Shown piece by piece: positions 1-11,491 of a stretch of 64,000 bases of DNA. This stretch comes from Pseudomonas ekonensis (lineage in GTDB: Bacteria > Pseudomonadota > Gammaproteobacteria > Pseudomonadales > Pseudomonadaceae). Each line of letters opens with the position of its first letter. Positions within the stretch are counted from its first letter, which is position 1. The stretch is from assembly GCF_019145435.1 (NCBI RefSeq), contig NZ_JAHSTS010000001.1:634001-698000 (forward strand), given 5' to 3'. A program made the translations under genes and the position numbers. The notes beneath the pieces were generated by a model, which worked only from the letters and a program-made list of their open reading frames with translations, was not told the DNA's origin and ran no database searches.

Positions 1-275
1 TGATCGGGGATCTGCGCGGCGATGGCTTCGCCGATGCGTTGCTTTTCGTCGCGCATCTGGTCGGCGCGCATCGCATAGGCGGTGTTTTCGACGCTGGAAT
101 CGTAGGCGGCGCCGCCGTGGTAGCGGCGCAGCAGGTTGGCTTCGGCGAGCTGGTTGATGTCGCGGCGGATGGTCTGCGGGGTGACAACGAACAGCGTGGC
201 CATTTCCTCGATGCTGACATAGCCGCGTTCGCGGACCAGTTCGAGGATTTGCTGCTGACGGGGAGGCAGATTCAT
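1..275 (-). CDS. glpR: GlpR, DeoR-family repressor (3' part cut by window edge)
   Basis: N-terminal 91 residues of a DeoR-family regulator; the rest lies beyond the left edge. The visible part is the winged helix-turn-helix domain, beginning [18 protein letters not shown] and containing the DeoR-type recognition stretch [12 protein letters not shown] followed by LRRYHGGA. In this family GlpR binds glycerol-3-phosphate and represses the glp genes. Its place just upstream of glpK and glpF on the same strand supports that role. The ATG at 275 is chosen because the conserved start of the family is reached there. The effector domain is not visible, so the ligand is inferred from context. Confidence 0.88.
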   Translation of the reverse strand, partial: MNLPPRQQQILELVRERGYVSIEEMATLFVVTPQTIRRDINQLAEANLLRRYHGGAAYDSSVENTAYAMRADQMRDEKQRIGEAIAAQIPD

Positions 276-371
276 GGGGCTTCCTTTGGGCTGCCGTGCA
301 AAATTTGCCCATGATGCCGCAGGAATCACCTCCCGGCCAAGTTAGAACCCTATCGGGATCTCAAGCTTGGC

Positions 372-2805
<2,434 letters not shown>

Positions 2806-3168
2806 TGAAAACCTCGGTTCTTTTTGTTGTCTGGCGCGGTTGCCGACGGGGCAAGGCGCGATTTTCACCGGGGCAGGATCCCCATCCTGTTCCCGGTCTG
2901 CTGCTGGGTGCTGCGGTGAAGATATTTGCTGCATTATTCAGATTCGAAAAAATATAGACAAGAAACACTGCTGTCAAAGGTCGAAAGTGAACCGCCGGTC
3001 ACAAATAAACTATCAGTCGCATGAATGATCGGGCGGGCGGTTCTCGGCAGGCGTGAGAAGCGTGTCTGCAGGCCACAGGAATCGTGGCTTGTGGTAGAGC
3101 CTTTTGCGCTTCGATGGCCTAGAATCCGGCGCATCGCTTTTTCCCTGACCGCCGAGCCTGGAGCTGCC
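2806..3168. other. Intergenic region between divergent glpF and ybaK
   Basis: About 360 bases without a supported gene. It must hold the glpF promoter on the minus strand and the deacylase promoter on the plus strand. The part from 2925 to 3020 is clearly AT-richer than its surroundings. It contains two TCGAAA motifs (about 2944 and 2981) that could be half-sites for a DeoR-type repressor such as GlpR, but they are not arranged as a clear operator. Open frames entering it are extensions of the neighbours. Confidence 0.6.
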
Positions 3169-3639
3169 ATGACCCCTGCGTTGGACTTGTTGAAAAAAGT
3201 TCGTGCCGAACATCGCGTGCACAGTTACGAACATGATCCCAAGGCGGCCTCCTACGGGCTGGAGGCCGCGGAAAAGCTGGGGTTGGATCCGGCGCAGGTG
3301 TTCAAGACGCTGCTGGCGGCCAGTGAAAAGGGTGAGCTGCTGGTGGCGGTGGTGCCGGTCGTCGGAAGCCTCGACCTCAAAGGGCTGGCCCACGCGGCGG
3401 GGGTGAAGAAAGTCGAAATGGCCGATCCTGCGGCGGCGCAACGCTCCACGGGGTACTTGCTCGGTGGCATCAGCCCGCTGGGGCAGAAAAAACGCCTGCG
3501 CACGTTCATCGACAGCTCGGCCCAACCTTTTGCGACCATTTATGTCAGCGCCGGCCGCCGGGGGCTGGAGGTTGAACTGGCGCCGGCGGTTTTGGCCGAA
3601 CACACCCAGGCCCGGTTCGCCGACATCGGCCGCGCGTGA
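3169..3639 (+). CDS. ybaK: Cys-tRNA(Pro)/Cys-tRNA(Cys) deacylase, YbaK/EbsC family
   Basis: Small cytoplasmic editing enzyme (156 residues) of the YbaK family, which hydrolyses Cys-tRNA(Pro) formed by mischarging by prolyl-tRNA synthetase. Family features are [14 protein letters not shown] early, the [20 protein letters not shown] core, and [21 protein letters not shown] with the conserved GG-SP-GQKK pattern. The start at 3169 ([11 protein letters not shown]) gives normal family length, and the longer frame upstream has no family sequence. It appears monocistronic. Confidence 0.93.
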   Translation: MTPALDLLKKVRAEHRVHSYEHDPKAASYGLEAAEKLGLDPAQVFKTLLAASEKGELLVAVVPVVGSLDLKGLAHAAGVKKVEMADPAAAQRSTGYLLGGISPLGQKKRLRTFIDSSAQPFATIYVSAGRRGLEVELAPAVLAEHTQARFADIGRA

Positions 3640-3737
3640 GACGCCTCGACACTGTATGACGGAAATCGGCGGACTCTGTCTCTGGCGCGGAACCGGTCGC
3701 CACGGCATGCTCGGCCGACAGACAAAGGGAGAAGGTT

Positions 3738-4520
3738 ATGCAGCTAGCGTTTCATCAGGTCGATGCGTTCAGCGATCGGCCGTTCAGCGGCAATCCGGCG
3801 ATGGTCTACCGGCTCGACGCCTGGCTTGCGGACGATCTGATGCAGAAGATCGCCGCCGAGCACAACCTGGCGGAAACCGCGTTTCTGGTGCGCGAAGGGC
3901 AGGCCTGGCACATCCGCTGGTTCACGCCGACCACCGAAGTGCCGCTGTGCGGCCATGCGACCCTGGCCAGCGCCCATGTGCTGTTCGACATCTATAAGGA
4001 AACCGCCGAACGTCTGGACTTCACCTGCAAGTCCGGGCCGTTGAGCGTCAGCCGCGAAGGCGACACCCTATGGCTGGACTTCCCGGCCATCGAGGCGGTG
4101 GAGCGGGGCGTCACCGTGGAGATCGAGCGGGCGCTGAACGTCCAGGCGGTGGATGTCCTCAGTTCCAATGAGTTGATGGTGGTGCTGGAGTCGGAGCAGG
4201 CCGTGCTCGACTGCAAACCGGACATGGCCGCCCTGGCCAGACTGCCGTGGCTGGGCGCCATCGTCACCGCGCGGGGCAGCCAGCATGACTTCGTCTCGCG
4301 TTACTTTGCCCCGGCCATCGGCATCAACGAAGACCCGGTCACCGGTTCCACCCACTGCAGCCTGATCCCTTACTGGGCCAAGCGGCTGGGCAAAACCCGC
4401 CTGACCGCTTGCCAGCGCTCGGCGCGTGGCGGGGAACTGTTCTGCCGGCTGGAAGGCGAGCGGGTGAAGATCGGCGGGCATGCGACGCTGGTGGCCAGCG
4501 GCACCTTGACCCTGAAGTAG
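3738..4520 (+). CDS. PhzF-family isomerase/epimerase
   Basis: Protein of 260 residues with the PhzF/diaminopimelate-epimerase-like fold. The N-terminal motif FSGNPAMV and NLAETAFLV carry the family pattern; the Glu near residue 46 corresponds to the catalytic acid of PhzF. The later GINEDPVTGSTHCSLIPYW is the second-half signature with the anion-binding DPVTGS loop. No phenazine genes are nearby, so this is probably one of the many PhzF paralogues of unknown substrate. An AGGGAGAAGG ribosome site precedes the ATG. Confidence 0.88.
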   Translation: MQLAFHQVDAFSDRPFSGNPAMVYRLDAWLADDLMQKIAAEHNLAETAFLVREGQAWHIRWFTPTTEVPLCGHATLASAHVLFDIYKETAERLDFTCKSGPLSVSREGDTLWLDFPAIEAVERGVTVEIERALNVQAVDVLSSNELMVVLESEQAVLDCKPDMAALARLPWLGAIVTARGSQHDFVSRYFAPAIGINEDPVTGSTHCSLIPYWAKRLGKTRLTACQRSARGGELFCRLEGERVKIGGHATLVASGTLTLK

Positions 4521-4526
4521 CCCGCT

Positions 4527-4775
4527 CCCACAGGGATCGCTGGTGCCCGCAGAATCCCTGCACACCACAAAAACCTGTAGGGGCTTGCCTGCAAGCGATG
4601 GGGCCGGTAGTGCCGGCATCGGGGGTGACTGACCCATCGCCATCGCCAGCAGGCTGGCTCCTACAGGTATCGTGGATGTACTCAGGATCGGCCGTCACCC
4701 CAAACCACTGTGGGAGCTGCGGTGCGACGACTCGACTTGCCAGCGACAGGGCCGGCAATGCCGGCACAGGGATTG
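4527..4775. repeat. Cluster of REP-like palindromes
   Basis: The interval between two convergent genes is filled with degenerate REP-type sequences. It includes a good core (TCGCCAGCAGGCTGGCTCCTACAG type) at about 4643-4667 and diverged GTGGGAGC and TTGCCTGCAAGCGAT elements on either side. Similar cores recur at 31.1, 55.9, 59.9, 60.3 and 62.9 kb. No coding potential is seen. Confidence 0.75.
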
Positions 4776-4782
4776 GCTTGAT

Positions 4783-5892
4783 TCAGTGAGCGGTGCTGTA
4801 CCGCCGCACGCCGTTCTCCACCGCCGGAATCTGCGCCGCCGTGCTGCCCGAGGCCTGGAACAGCACCAGGTGTTCGGCGGCCACGCGAATGCCCACGTCG
4901 GCGCCGACCTGGTGATCCACATGGCTGGGGAAGATTGACTCCAGTTGCGCGCCGGTCGGCAGTTGCAGGCGGTACAGGGTCGAAGCGCCGAGGAACGTCT
5001 TGCCGACGATCCTCGCCTTGAGCGCGCTGTCGGGGGCATGGACGATGTCGTCCGGCCGCAGCAGCACGTCCACCGCGCCGCCGACCGGCCAGGTGTAGGC
5101 GCGGTTGCCGCGCAGTTCGCCAAGCTCGGTCTGCACCGACTCGGGACTGCTGAGCTGGCCGCGGATGAAGTAGCCCTGGCCGATGAAGCTGGCGACGAAC
5201 GGGGTCGCCGGTTCGTGGTACAGGTTGTAGGGCGTGTCCCACTGCTCCAGCCGGCCTTCCTTGAACACCCCGACGTGGTCGCTGACCGCGAAGGCCTCTT
5301 CCTGATCGTGGGTCACCAAAATCGCGCTGGTGCCCCGGGCCTTGAGGATGTCCCGCACTTCGCGGCTGAGCTTGCGCCGCAGTTCGCCGTCGAGGTTGGA
5401 GAACGGCTCGTCGAGCAGCAGCAATTGCGGCTCCGGCGCCAGCGCCCGGGCGAGGGCGACGCGCTGTTGCTGGCCGCCGGACAGTTCATGGGGAAAACGC
5501 TTGCCCAGGTTCTTCAGGTTGACCAGTTCCAGCAGCTCTTCGGTGACGCGCTCCTTGTGCGGATGCTTGCGGATGCCGAAGGCGATGTTGTCCGCCACGC
5601 TCAGGTGCGGGAACAGCGCGTAGTCCTGGAACACCATGCCGATCCGGCGCTTCTCCGGCGCGAGGGTGAAGCCTGCGCTGGAGAGGGTTTCGCCGCCGAG
5701 CTGGATTTCCCCTTCGTGCACCGGCTCGAAACCGGCGATGGCGCGCAGGGTGGTGGTCTTGCCGCAGCCGGACGAGCCCAGCAGGCAGCCGATGTCGCCG
5801 GCGTTGAGGTGCAGGTTGAGGTTCTGCACCACACGTTGGTCTTGATAGCCGCAAGCGAGGTTGCGCAGGTTCAGCAGTAATTCATGGCTCAT
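4783..5892 (-). CDS. ABC transporter ATP-binding protein, FbpC/PotA-like
   Basis: ATPase subunit of 369 residues. It has Walker [10 protein letters not shown] (39-47), Q-loop Gln89, signature LSGGQQQR (from 137), Walker B LLLLDEP (157-163) and the switch His195. The region after residue 240 is a TOBE-type C-terminal domain as in iron(III) and polyamine importers. No permease or binding-protein gene is adjacent, so substrate and partners are unknown. Its ATG overlaps the argF stop (ATGA, 5889-5892), so it is probably translated in coupling with argF. The longer upstream frame lies inside argF and is not used. Confidence 0.9.
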   Translation of the reverse strand: MSHELLLNLRNLACGYQDQRVVQNLNLHLNAGDIGCLLGSSGCGKTTTLRAIAGFEPVHEGEIQLGGETLSSAGFTLAPEKRRIGMVFQDYALFPHLSVADNIAFGIRKHPHKERVTEELLELVNLKNLGKRFPHELSGGQQQRVALARALAPEPQLLLLDEPFSNLDGELRRKLSREVRDILKARGTSAILVTHDQEEAFAVSDHVGVFKEGRLEQWDTPYNLYHEPATPFVASFIGQGYFIRGQLSSPESVQTELGELRGNRAYTWPVGGAVDVLLRPDDIVHAPDSALKARIVGKTFLGASTLYRLQLPTGAQLESIFPSHVDHQVGADVGIRVAAEHLVLFQASGSTAAQIPAVENGVRRYSTAH

Positions 5893-6812
5893 GCGTGGTG
5901 ATATGCCGGTTCGACGAGGAACTCGAGCAGGGCCTTCTGTGCGTGGAGACGGTTTTCTGCCTGATCCCACGCCACGGAGCGCGGGTCGTCAAGCAGGTCG
6001 AGGCTGATTTCTTCGCCGCGGTGGGCAGGCAGGCAGTGCATGAACAGCACGTCCTCGGCGGCCAGGTCCAGCAGGGCGCGGGTGACCTGGAACGGCGCGA
6101 ACAGCTTGAGGCGCTTGGCGGTTTCCTCTTCCTGGCCCATGGAAGTCCAGACGTCGGTGCTCACCAGGTGCGCGCCGCGCACGGCGTCCTGCGGGTCGCG
6201 GACGATGGTCACGCGGTCGCCGGCGCGGGCGACGAATTCAGGGTTGGGTTCGTAGCCTTCCGGGCAGGCCACGCGCAACTGGAAGTCGAACTGGATCGCC
6301 GCTTCTATATAGCTGTTGCACATGTTGTTGCCGTCGCCGATCCAGGCCACGGTCTTGCCCTGGATCGAACCGCGGTGCTCGAGGAACGTCTGCATGTCGG
6401 CCAGCAACTGGCACGGGTGCAGGTCGTCCGACAGGCCGTTGATCACCGGCACGCGGGAGTTGGCGGCGAATTCGGTCAGGGTGCTGTGGGCAAAGGTACG
6501 GATCATCACGGCATCGAGCATGCTCGACATGACGATGGCGCAGTCGCTGATGGGCTCGCCGCGGCCCAGTTGGGTGTCGCGCGGCGACAGGAAGATCGCC
6601 TGGCCGCCGAGCTGGATCATGCCGGCCTCGAAGGAGATCCGGGTGCGGGTCGAGGACTTCTCGAAGATCATCCCCAGTACGCGGTTTTTCAAGGGCTCGA
6701 ACAGTACGCCGCGGTTACGCAGGTCCTTGAGCTCAACGCCTCGACGGATCACGCTGACCAGCTCTTCGGGCGTGCAATCCATCAGGGAGAGAAAGTGCCT
6801 TGCGCTCATCAT
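5889..6812 (-). CDS. argF: Ornithine carbamoyltransferase (anabolic)
   Basis: Makes citrulline from ornithine and carbamoyl phosphate in arginine synthesis. Length is 307 residues. The carbamoyl-phosphate motif SSTRTR, the [11 protein letters not shown] segment and the ornithine-side motif [10 protein letters not shown] are all present. The size and sequence fit the biosynthetic ArgF of pseudomonads rather than the catabolic ArcB, and no arcA or arcC is nearby. The second Met (6809, MSARHF) is an equally possible start. The downstream ABC ATPase overlaps by four bases. Confidence 0.95.
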   Translation of the reverse strand: MMSARHFLSLMDCTPEELVSVIRRGVELKDLRNRGVLFEPLKNRVLGMIFEKSSTRTRISFEAGMIQLGGQAIFLSPRDTQLGRGEPISDCAIVMSSMLDAVMIRTFAHSTLTEFAANSRVPVINGLSDDLHPCQLLADMQTFLEHRGSIQGKTVAWIGDGNNMCNSYIEAAIQFDFQLRVACPEGYEPNPEFVARAGDRVTIVRDPQDAVRGAHLVSTDVWTSMGQEEETAKRLKLFAPFQVTRALLDLAAEDVLFMHCLPAHRGEEISLDLLDDPRSVAWDQAENRLHAQKALLEFLVEPAYHHA

Positions 6813-7213
6813 TGACTACCTTTTTGCTACGGACCGCAGATGCTCAAAGCCTTGTTTTTCTTAACAACGGGCGAGACCTGCGGCGTAAGCCGCACGGGGG
6901 CGACGAAATAGGGGAAGGCGCGATATTGACACTAAATGTCGCGTTTTTCCAATAGGCGAAGGGTTTCGCGGAGTTCGATGGCGTAATAAAGCCGTCTGGA
7001 GCGTGTCGCCGAGGCCGGTTCCGGTCGGCAGCGACCTCTTTTTACACTGGCGCCGACGGGCTTGGCAATCAAGCGTGGCGGGGATGGCACGGCTCTGGTC
7101 GGTTTGCGGCCGGTGCGTCACCGATCCGTTTGGTCGAATGGACGGGGTGAAACATTTGCTAAAGCAAAGTGCTGGGTTATAAATAAATCACGAGCGACGC
7201 AGGAAGCCTCCGC
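6813..7213. other. argF upstream region, no supported gene
   Basis: About 400 bases between divergent transcription units. One open frame on the minus strand (6861-7121) has no recognisable protein features and a basic, arginine-rich composition typical of chance GC-rich frames. The region should contain the argF promoter and ArgR control sites; one candidate half-site is listed separately. The last 80 bases before 7214 are AT-rich and probably carry the promoter of the small gene there. Confidence 0.55.
6937..6952 (+). promoter_or_regulatory. Possible ArgR half-site upstream of argF
   Basis: TGTCGC followed by eight bases and AA matches the half-site (TGTCGCN8AA) described for pseudomonad ArgR. 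It lies about 125 bases upstream of argF. The flanking position 21 bases earlier matches in only four of six bases, so it is weaker than the argG site. Tentative. Confidence 0.3.
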
Positions 7214-7507
7214 ATGGAATCGAAAGAGCAACTGTTAATGGAACTGCTGGGCCACACGGCACGCTCGCTGACCCACCTCACGGCGTCGGTCACCTCGATG
7301 TCGTTCGAACTGCTGCGCAGCGACGACGAAGTGATCAAGGCCGCCGGCCGCCACATGATCGACCGCATGGCCACCATCAGTACCGGGCTCGACGAGCACT
7401 GGCGGCTGATCGGCGAACTGACCGGCGTGCATGTCGCCCACGAGCAGATCGAAACCATCCAGGAAATCCAGCTGCAGGCCCCGCCGCCGCAGTTGCCGTC
7501 CAGTTGA
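7214..7507 (+). CDS. Small conserved-looking hypothetical protein
   Basis: 97 residues, predicted soluble and largely helical, with a proline-rich C-terminus (QAPPPQLPSS). An AGGA motif lies ten bases before the ATG. I do not recognise the family. The body (ELLGHTARSLTHLTASVTSM and the later HMIDRMATISTGLDEHWRLI) looks like a helical bundle, without cysteines or membrane segments. It lies 134 bases upstream of the molybdopterin oxidoreductase on the same strand. That could make it a co-transcribed partner, but nothing in the protein shows this. Confidence 0.65.
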   Translation: MESKEQLLMELLGHTARSLTHLTASVTSMSFELLRSDDEVIKAAGRHMIDRMATISTGLDEHWRLIGELTGVHVAHEQIETIQEIQLQAPPPQLPSS

Positions 7508-7641
7508 CCGTGCGTGGCCATCGGCCCGCCTGATGGCCGGCGATTCACAGGACGAACGTCGCTGGCGGCGGCCCGGATCCCGCGCCATAGTTTTGTTCCC
7601 GCGGTCGACAGCGTCCGCCCAGAACAAGACAGAGACTGGCC

Positions 7642-9747
7642 ATGACCAAGACTCTCCACCACCGTGCCTGCCACCTGTGCGAAGCCATCTGCGGCTTGAC
7701 CATCGAAACCACCGAAACCGACGGCGCCGTCGCGATCACCTCGATCAAGGGCGATGCCCAGGACAGCTTCAGCCGCGGCCACATCTGCCCCAAGGCCGTG
7801 GCCCTGCAAGACATCCAGAACGATCCCGACCGCCTGCGCCAGCCGATGCGCAGGGTCGGCGGCGAGTGGCTGCCCATCGAGTGGGACGAGGCGTTCGCCC
7901 TGGTGGCCGAGCGGCTGGCGGCCATCCAGGCGCGTCACGGCCAGAACGCGGTCGCCGTATACCAAGGCAACCCCAGCGTGCACAACTACGGGCTGATGAC
8001 CCACAGCAACTACTTCCTCGGCCTGCTGAAGACCCGCAACCGCTATTCCGCGACGTCGGTCGATCAATTGCCCCATCACCTGTCCAGCCATCTGATGTAC
8101 GGCCACGGTCTGCTGCTGCCGATCCCGGACATCGACCACACCGCGTTCATGCTGATCCTGGGCGGCAACCCGCTGGCGTCCAACGGCAGCATCATGACCG
8201 TGCCCGACGTGGAGAAGCGCCTGAAGGCGATCCAGGCCCGGGGCGGCAAAGTGGTGGTGGTCGATCCCCGGCGCAGCGAGACGGCGGCCATGGCCGACCA
8301 GCACCTGTTCGTGCGGCCCGGCGGCGATGCGGCGCTGCTGTTCGGCCTGCTCAACACATTGTTCGATGAAGGCCTGACCCGCGACAGTCATTTGCCGGTC
8401 AGCGGCCTCGATGATGTGCGTGCGGCGGTGGCGCCGTTCAGCGCCGAAGCCATGAGCCCGCTGTGCGCGGTGCCGGCGCAGCAGATCCGCCAGTTGGCCC
8501 GGGATTTCGCGGCCGCGCCCAGCGCCGTCTGCTACGGCCGCATGGGTGTTTCGACCCAGGCGTTCGGCACCGTGTGCCATTGGCTGGTGCAATTGATCAA
8601 CCTGGTGACCGGCAACCTCGACCGCGTCGGCGGCGCCCTGTGCACGGAGCCGGCGGTGGACCTGGTGGCGTCCACGTCCGGCGGGCACTTCAACAAATGG
8701 CAAAGCCGCGTGTCGGGGCGCCCGGAATACGGCGGCGAGCTGCCGGTGTCGGCGCTGGCCGAGGAAATGCTCACCGAAGGCGAAGGCCAGATCCGCGCGC
8801 TGATCACCGTGGCCGGCAACCCGGTGCTGTCCACGCCCAACGGCCGGCAGCTGGAACAGGCGCTGGACGGGCTGGAGTTCATGGTCAGCGTCGACCTGTA
8901 CATCAACGAGACCACGCGCTACGCCGACCTGATCCTGCCTTCGACCTCGGCGCTGGAGAACGATCACTACGACACCACGTTCAACCTGTTCGCGGTGCGC
9001 AACGTCACCCGCTTCAACCGGGCGATCCTGCCCAAGCCGCAAGGCGCGCTGCACGACTGGGAGATCTTCGTCGGCCTGGCCAAGGCCTTTGCCGAAAAGA
9101 CCGGCAAGGAACTCAAGCCGACCATGGCGCCGGCGCAGATGATCGACATGGGCCTGCGCATGGGCCGGTACGGCGACGCGTCGGCGCAGAGGCTGTCGCT
9201 GGCGACGCTGGCCGACCATCCCCACGGGTTCGACCTGGGGCCGTTGCAGCCTAACCTGGCGGCGCGGCTGAAGACCGCCGACGGAACGATCCAGGCCGCA
9301 CCGGCGCCGATCCTCGCTGACCTTGCCCGGTTCGCCGCCCAGCGGGCGCCGGCTCCCGACGAGTTGCTGATGATCGGGCGCCGTCATGTGCGCAGCAACA
9401 ACTCCTGGATGCACAACTTCCATCGGCTGGTGAAGGGCAAGCCGCGGCATCAGTTGCTGATGCACCCGGATGATCTCGCCGCGCGTGGCTTGAGCGACGG
9501 GCAACGGGTGCGGGTGAGTTCGCGGGTCGGCCAGATCGAGGTCGAGGTGCTGGGCAGCCTGGACATGATGAAAGGCGTGGTCAGCCTGCCGCACGGTTGG
9601 GGGCATGCGCGCCCGGGCGTGCAGATGGCGATCGCCAGCGGCCAGCCGGGCTCCAGCGCCAACGATCTGACCGATGAGTGCCAGCTCGACGAGCTGTCGG
9701 GCAATGCGGCGCTCAACGGCGTGCCGGTGACGGTGGCGGCGGCGTGA
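7642..9747 (+). CDS. Molybdopterin-dependent oxidoreductase (DMSO reductase superfamily)
   Basis: 701-residue protein of the formate dehydrogenase/nitrate reductase group. An N-terminal [4Fe-4S] site is formed by C10, C13, C17 and C49 (CHLCEAIC and HICPK). The central MGD-binding domains include VYQGNPSVHNYG and GGNPLASNG, and the C-terminal cofactor domain begins near MIGRRHVRSNNSWMHN. The stretch where formate dehydrogenases carry selenocysteine or cysteine reads SVDQLPHH, suggesting Asp141 as the molybdenum ligand. There is no twin-arginine signal, so it is cytoplasmic. No electron-transfer subunit gene is adjacent, so substrate and redox partner are unknown. Confidence 0.88.
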   Translation: MTKTLHHRACHLCEAICGLTIETTETDGAVAITSIKGDAQDSFSRGHICPKAVALQDIQNDPDRLRQPMRRVGGEWLPIEWDEAFALVAERLAAIQARHGQNAVAVYQGNPSVHNYGLMTHSNYFLGLLKTRNRYSATSVDQLPHHLSSHLMYGHGLLLPIPDIDHTAFMLILGGNPLASNGSIMTVPDVEKRLKAIQARGGKVVVVDPRRSETAAMADQHLFVRPGGDAALLFGLLNTLFDEGLTRDSHLPVSGLDDVRAAVAPFSAEAMSPLCAVPAQQIRQLARDFAAAPSAVCYGRMGVSTQAFGTVCHWLVQLINLVTGNLDRVGGALCTEPAVDLVASTSGGHFNKWQSRVSGRPEYGGELPVSALAEEMLTEGEGQIRALITVAGNPVLSTPNGRQLEQALDGLEFMVSVDLYINETTRYADLILPSTSALENDHYDTTFNLFAVRNVTRFNRAILPKPQGALHDWEIFVGLAKAFAEKTGKELKPTMAPAQMIDMGLRMGRYGDASAQRLSLATLADHPHGFDLGPLQPNLAARLKTADGTIQAAPAPILADLARFAAQRAPAPDELLMIGRRHVRSNNSWMHNFHRLVKGKPRHQLLMHPDDLAARGLSDGQRVRVSSRVGQIEVEVLGSLDMMKGVVSLPHGWGHARPGVQMAIASGQPGSSANDLTDECQLDELSGNAALNGVPVTVAAA

Positions 9748-9843
9748 ACAAGTCGGCGGGGAGACCGAGCAGGGCGCTCGGGATTCCGTTACAATGCGCC
9801 ACCGTGCCGACCCATGAGTCGGAAAGTTCAGCCGAGGTGCTCC

Positions 9844-10185
9844 ATGGATATCATCGAAACGATTAAAGAGCAGATTGCCAACAACACCATTCTGCTTTAC
9901 ATGAAAGGCTCGCCGAATGCCCCGCAGTGTGGCTTCTCCGCGAAAGCCGCGCAGGCCGTGATGGGCTGTGGCGAGAAGTTCGCCTACGTCGACATCCTGC
10001 AGAACCCGGAAATCCGCGCCAACCTGCCCAAGTACGCCAACTGGCCGACGTTCCCGCAGCTGTGGGTCGCCGGTGAACTGGTCGGCGGCAGCGACATCAT
10101 GGCTGAGATGTTCGCCAACGGTGAGTTGCAGACCCTGATCAAGGACGCGTCCGCCAAGGCTGCTGCGGCCAAGACCGACGCTTGA
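9844..10185 (+). CDS. grxD: Monothiol glutaredoxin Grx4 type
   Basis: 113-residue monothiol glutaredoxin with the CGFS active site (QCGFSAKAAQ), the WPTFPQLWVAGELVGGSDI glutathione-binding block and the usual length. Proteins of this class carry [2Fe-2S] clusters, often with BolA, and work in iron-sulfur trafficking. The ATG at 9844 (MDIIETIKEQI) is the family start. It converges on the bacterioferritin gene across a shared terminator, so the 9.8-11.2 kb stretch is an iron-homeostasis neighbourhood. Confidence 0.95.
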   Translation: MDIIETIKEQIANNTILLYMKGSPNAPQCGFSAKAAQAVMGCGEKFAYVDILQNPEIRANLPKYANWPTFPQLWVAGELVGGSDIMAEMFANGELQTLIKDASAKAAAAKTDA

Positions 10186-10231
10186 TCCTTGCCCTCGGGT
10201 TCCGGCATCGGCCGAAACCCGGGCGCCAACG

Positions 10232-10267
10232 AAAAGCCCCGCCTCTCGAAAGAGGGCGGGGCTTTTT
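10232..10267. terminator. Rho-independent terminator between grxD and bfr
   Basis: GC-rich inverted repeat (AAAGCCCCGCCTCT, loop, AGAGGGCGGGGCTTTTT) with A and T tracts on the two sides, so it can end both convergent transcripts. Confidence 0.88.
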
Positions 10268-10294
10268 GTCGGGTCGCGTTCAGCGGGCGGTCAA

Positions 10295-10771
10295 TTACTC
10301 GTCGTCGCCCATCTGCGACTGCAGGTAGTTCTCCAGGCCGATCTTGTCGATCAGGCCGAGCTGGGTTTCCAGCCAGTCGATGTGCTCTTCTTCGGATTCA
10401 AGGATGTCTTCGAGCAGTTCACGGCTGCCGAAGTCGCCGACGGATTCGCAGTGGGCGATCGCCACTTTCAGGTCGGCGTGGCCGGTGCGCTCGATCTTCA
10501 GGTCGCATTCCAGCATTTCCGGGGTGTTCTCGCCGATGAACAGCTTGCCCAGGTCCTGCACGTTCGGAATGCCTTCCAGGAACAGGATGCGCTTGATCAG
10601 CTTGTCCGCGTGCTTCATCTCGTCGATGGATTCTTTGTACTCGTGCTTGCCGAGCTTGTTCAGGCCCCAATCTTCATACATGCGCGCATGCAGGAAGTAC
10701 TGATTGATCGCGACCAGTTCATTGGCAAGGATCTTGTTGAGATGCTGGATGACTGTAACGTCGCCTTTCAT
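10295..10771 (-). CDS. bfr: Bacterioferritin (haem-binding, BfrB type)
   Basis: 158-residue four-helix ferritin. Ferroxidase-site residues are in [20 protein letters not shown] and EEEHIDWLE. The Met at about position 52 in IDEMKHADK is the haem ligand at the subunit interface. It stores iron as a 24-mer. The neighbouring bfd encodes the ferredoxin that reduces it, the arrangement known for P. aeruginosa BfrB/Bfd. bfr and bfd are on the same strand but separated by a terminator-like hairpin, so they probably have separate promoters. Confidence 0.95.
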   Translation of the reverse strand: MKGDVTVIQHLNKILANELVAINQYFLHARMYEDWGLNKLGKHEYKESIDEMKHADKLIKRILFLEGIPNVQDLGKLFIGENTPEMLECDLKIERTGHADLKVAIAHCESVGDFGSRELLEDILESEEEHIDWLETQLGLIDKIGLENYLQSQMGDDE

Positions 10772-10927
10772 GATGGGAGTCCTGCCCTGTAATAGCTGTA
10801 TATAGGGCAGAGTTTGATCCCGACAATTACGGGTGTCAAACCTAAGTTATTGAATAATATATGAAATTTAATCGGAATAAGAATGTTTGTGTTCTGCGTC
10901 TAGACGCTAAGCGATTGATTTACGGGC

Positions 10928-10956
10928 ATAAAAAAACCGGACATATGTCCGGTTCT
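10928..10956 (-). terminator. Terminator downstream of bfd
   Basis: Perfect 16-base palindrome CCGGACATATGTCCGG (10937-10952). On the minus strand it is followed by a run of seven T. It lies just after the bfd stop and upstream of bfr, separating the two genes. Confidence 0.8.
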
Positions 10957-10971
10957 TTGAATGGGGGGTGT

Positions 10972-11190
10972 TTATGCGGCGGTAAATTCTACCGGATAAG
11001 GGATCGCGGCCTGGGCGGTCTGCAGCTTGGTCAGGGTTTCGCGGACCACTTCCTTCGCCAGGCAGGCGCATTTGCCGCATTGGCTGGCCACGCCGGTGGC
11101 CTGACGGACTTCCTTATAGCTGCAGCAGCCTTCATAGATCGCTTCGCGGATCTGTCCGTCGGTGACGCCAGTGCAGAGGCAAACATACAT
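10972..11190 (-). CDS. bfd: Bacterioferritin-associated ferredoxin
   Basis: 72 residues with the four [2Fe-2S] cysteines in the Bfd pattern, C4-x-C6 near the start (MYVCLCTGVTD) and C38-x2-C41 (SQCGKCA). In P. aeruginosa, Bfd docks on BfrB at the haem and delivers electrons to mobilise stored iron, and it is made under iron limitation. A Fur-box-like sequence lies about 50-65 bases upstream of the ATG, consistent with that control. Confidence 0.94.
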   Translation of the reverse strand: MYVCLCTGVTDGQIREAIYEGCCSYKEVRQATGVASQCGKCACLAKEVVRETLTKLQTAQAAIPYPVEFTAA

Positions 11191-11238
11191 AAGGGATAAC
11201 CGTCGCTGGTGGTGACTCGATTGCGATGGATCTTAATG

Positions 11239-11258
11239 TTAACGAGAATGATTGTCAA
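11239..11258 (-). promoter_or_regulatory. Candidate Fur box upstream of bfd
   Basis: On the minus strand the sequence contains GACAATCATTCTC. This matches 11 of the 13 rightmost bases of the Fur consensus (GATAATCATTATC), and 13 of 19 over the full box. Its position just upstream of bfd fits iron repression. Binding is inferred from sequence only. Confidence 0.5.
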
Positions 11259-11491
11259 AGTGCTTTCCCTGGCGTTTTTGACACGGCGACGGATGGCTGA
11301 CGAACGGCGATGTGTGGCCCGTTGCCTGCACCGTGCCGGGGCCCGCCCGCGAAAAACCTTTAAGGACAGGGCAAACGTGCAGTGTATGATGGTCGCCCCT
11401 TGCGAAGAGGATCCGTGTCACAGGGCTGTCGCCTGAGGGTGGCAGGCTGGCCCGGACCCTGAACTTCAAGTCTATACACCAGGAGATATCC

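Noticed and set aside
6861..7121. Possible 86-codon gene upstream of argF
   Set aside because: Arg-rich and unpatterned, and it overlaps the place where the argF promoter and operator are expected.
7177..9606. Open frame of 809 codons on the minus strand opposite the molybdopterin enzyme
   Set aside because: The plus-strand frame has clear Fe-S and cofactor motifs; the opposite frame is His/Arg/Gln-rich with no family features, as expected for a mirror frame in GC-rich DNA.
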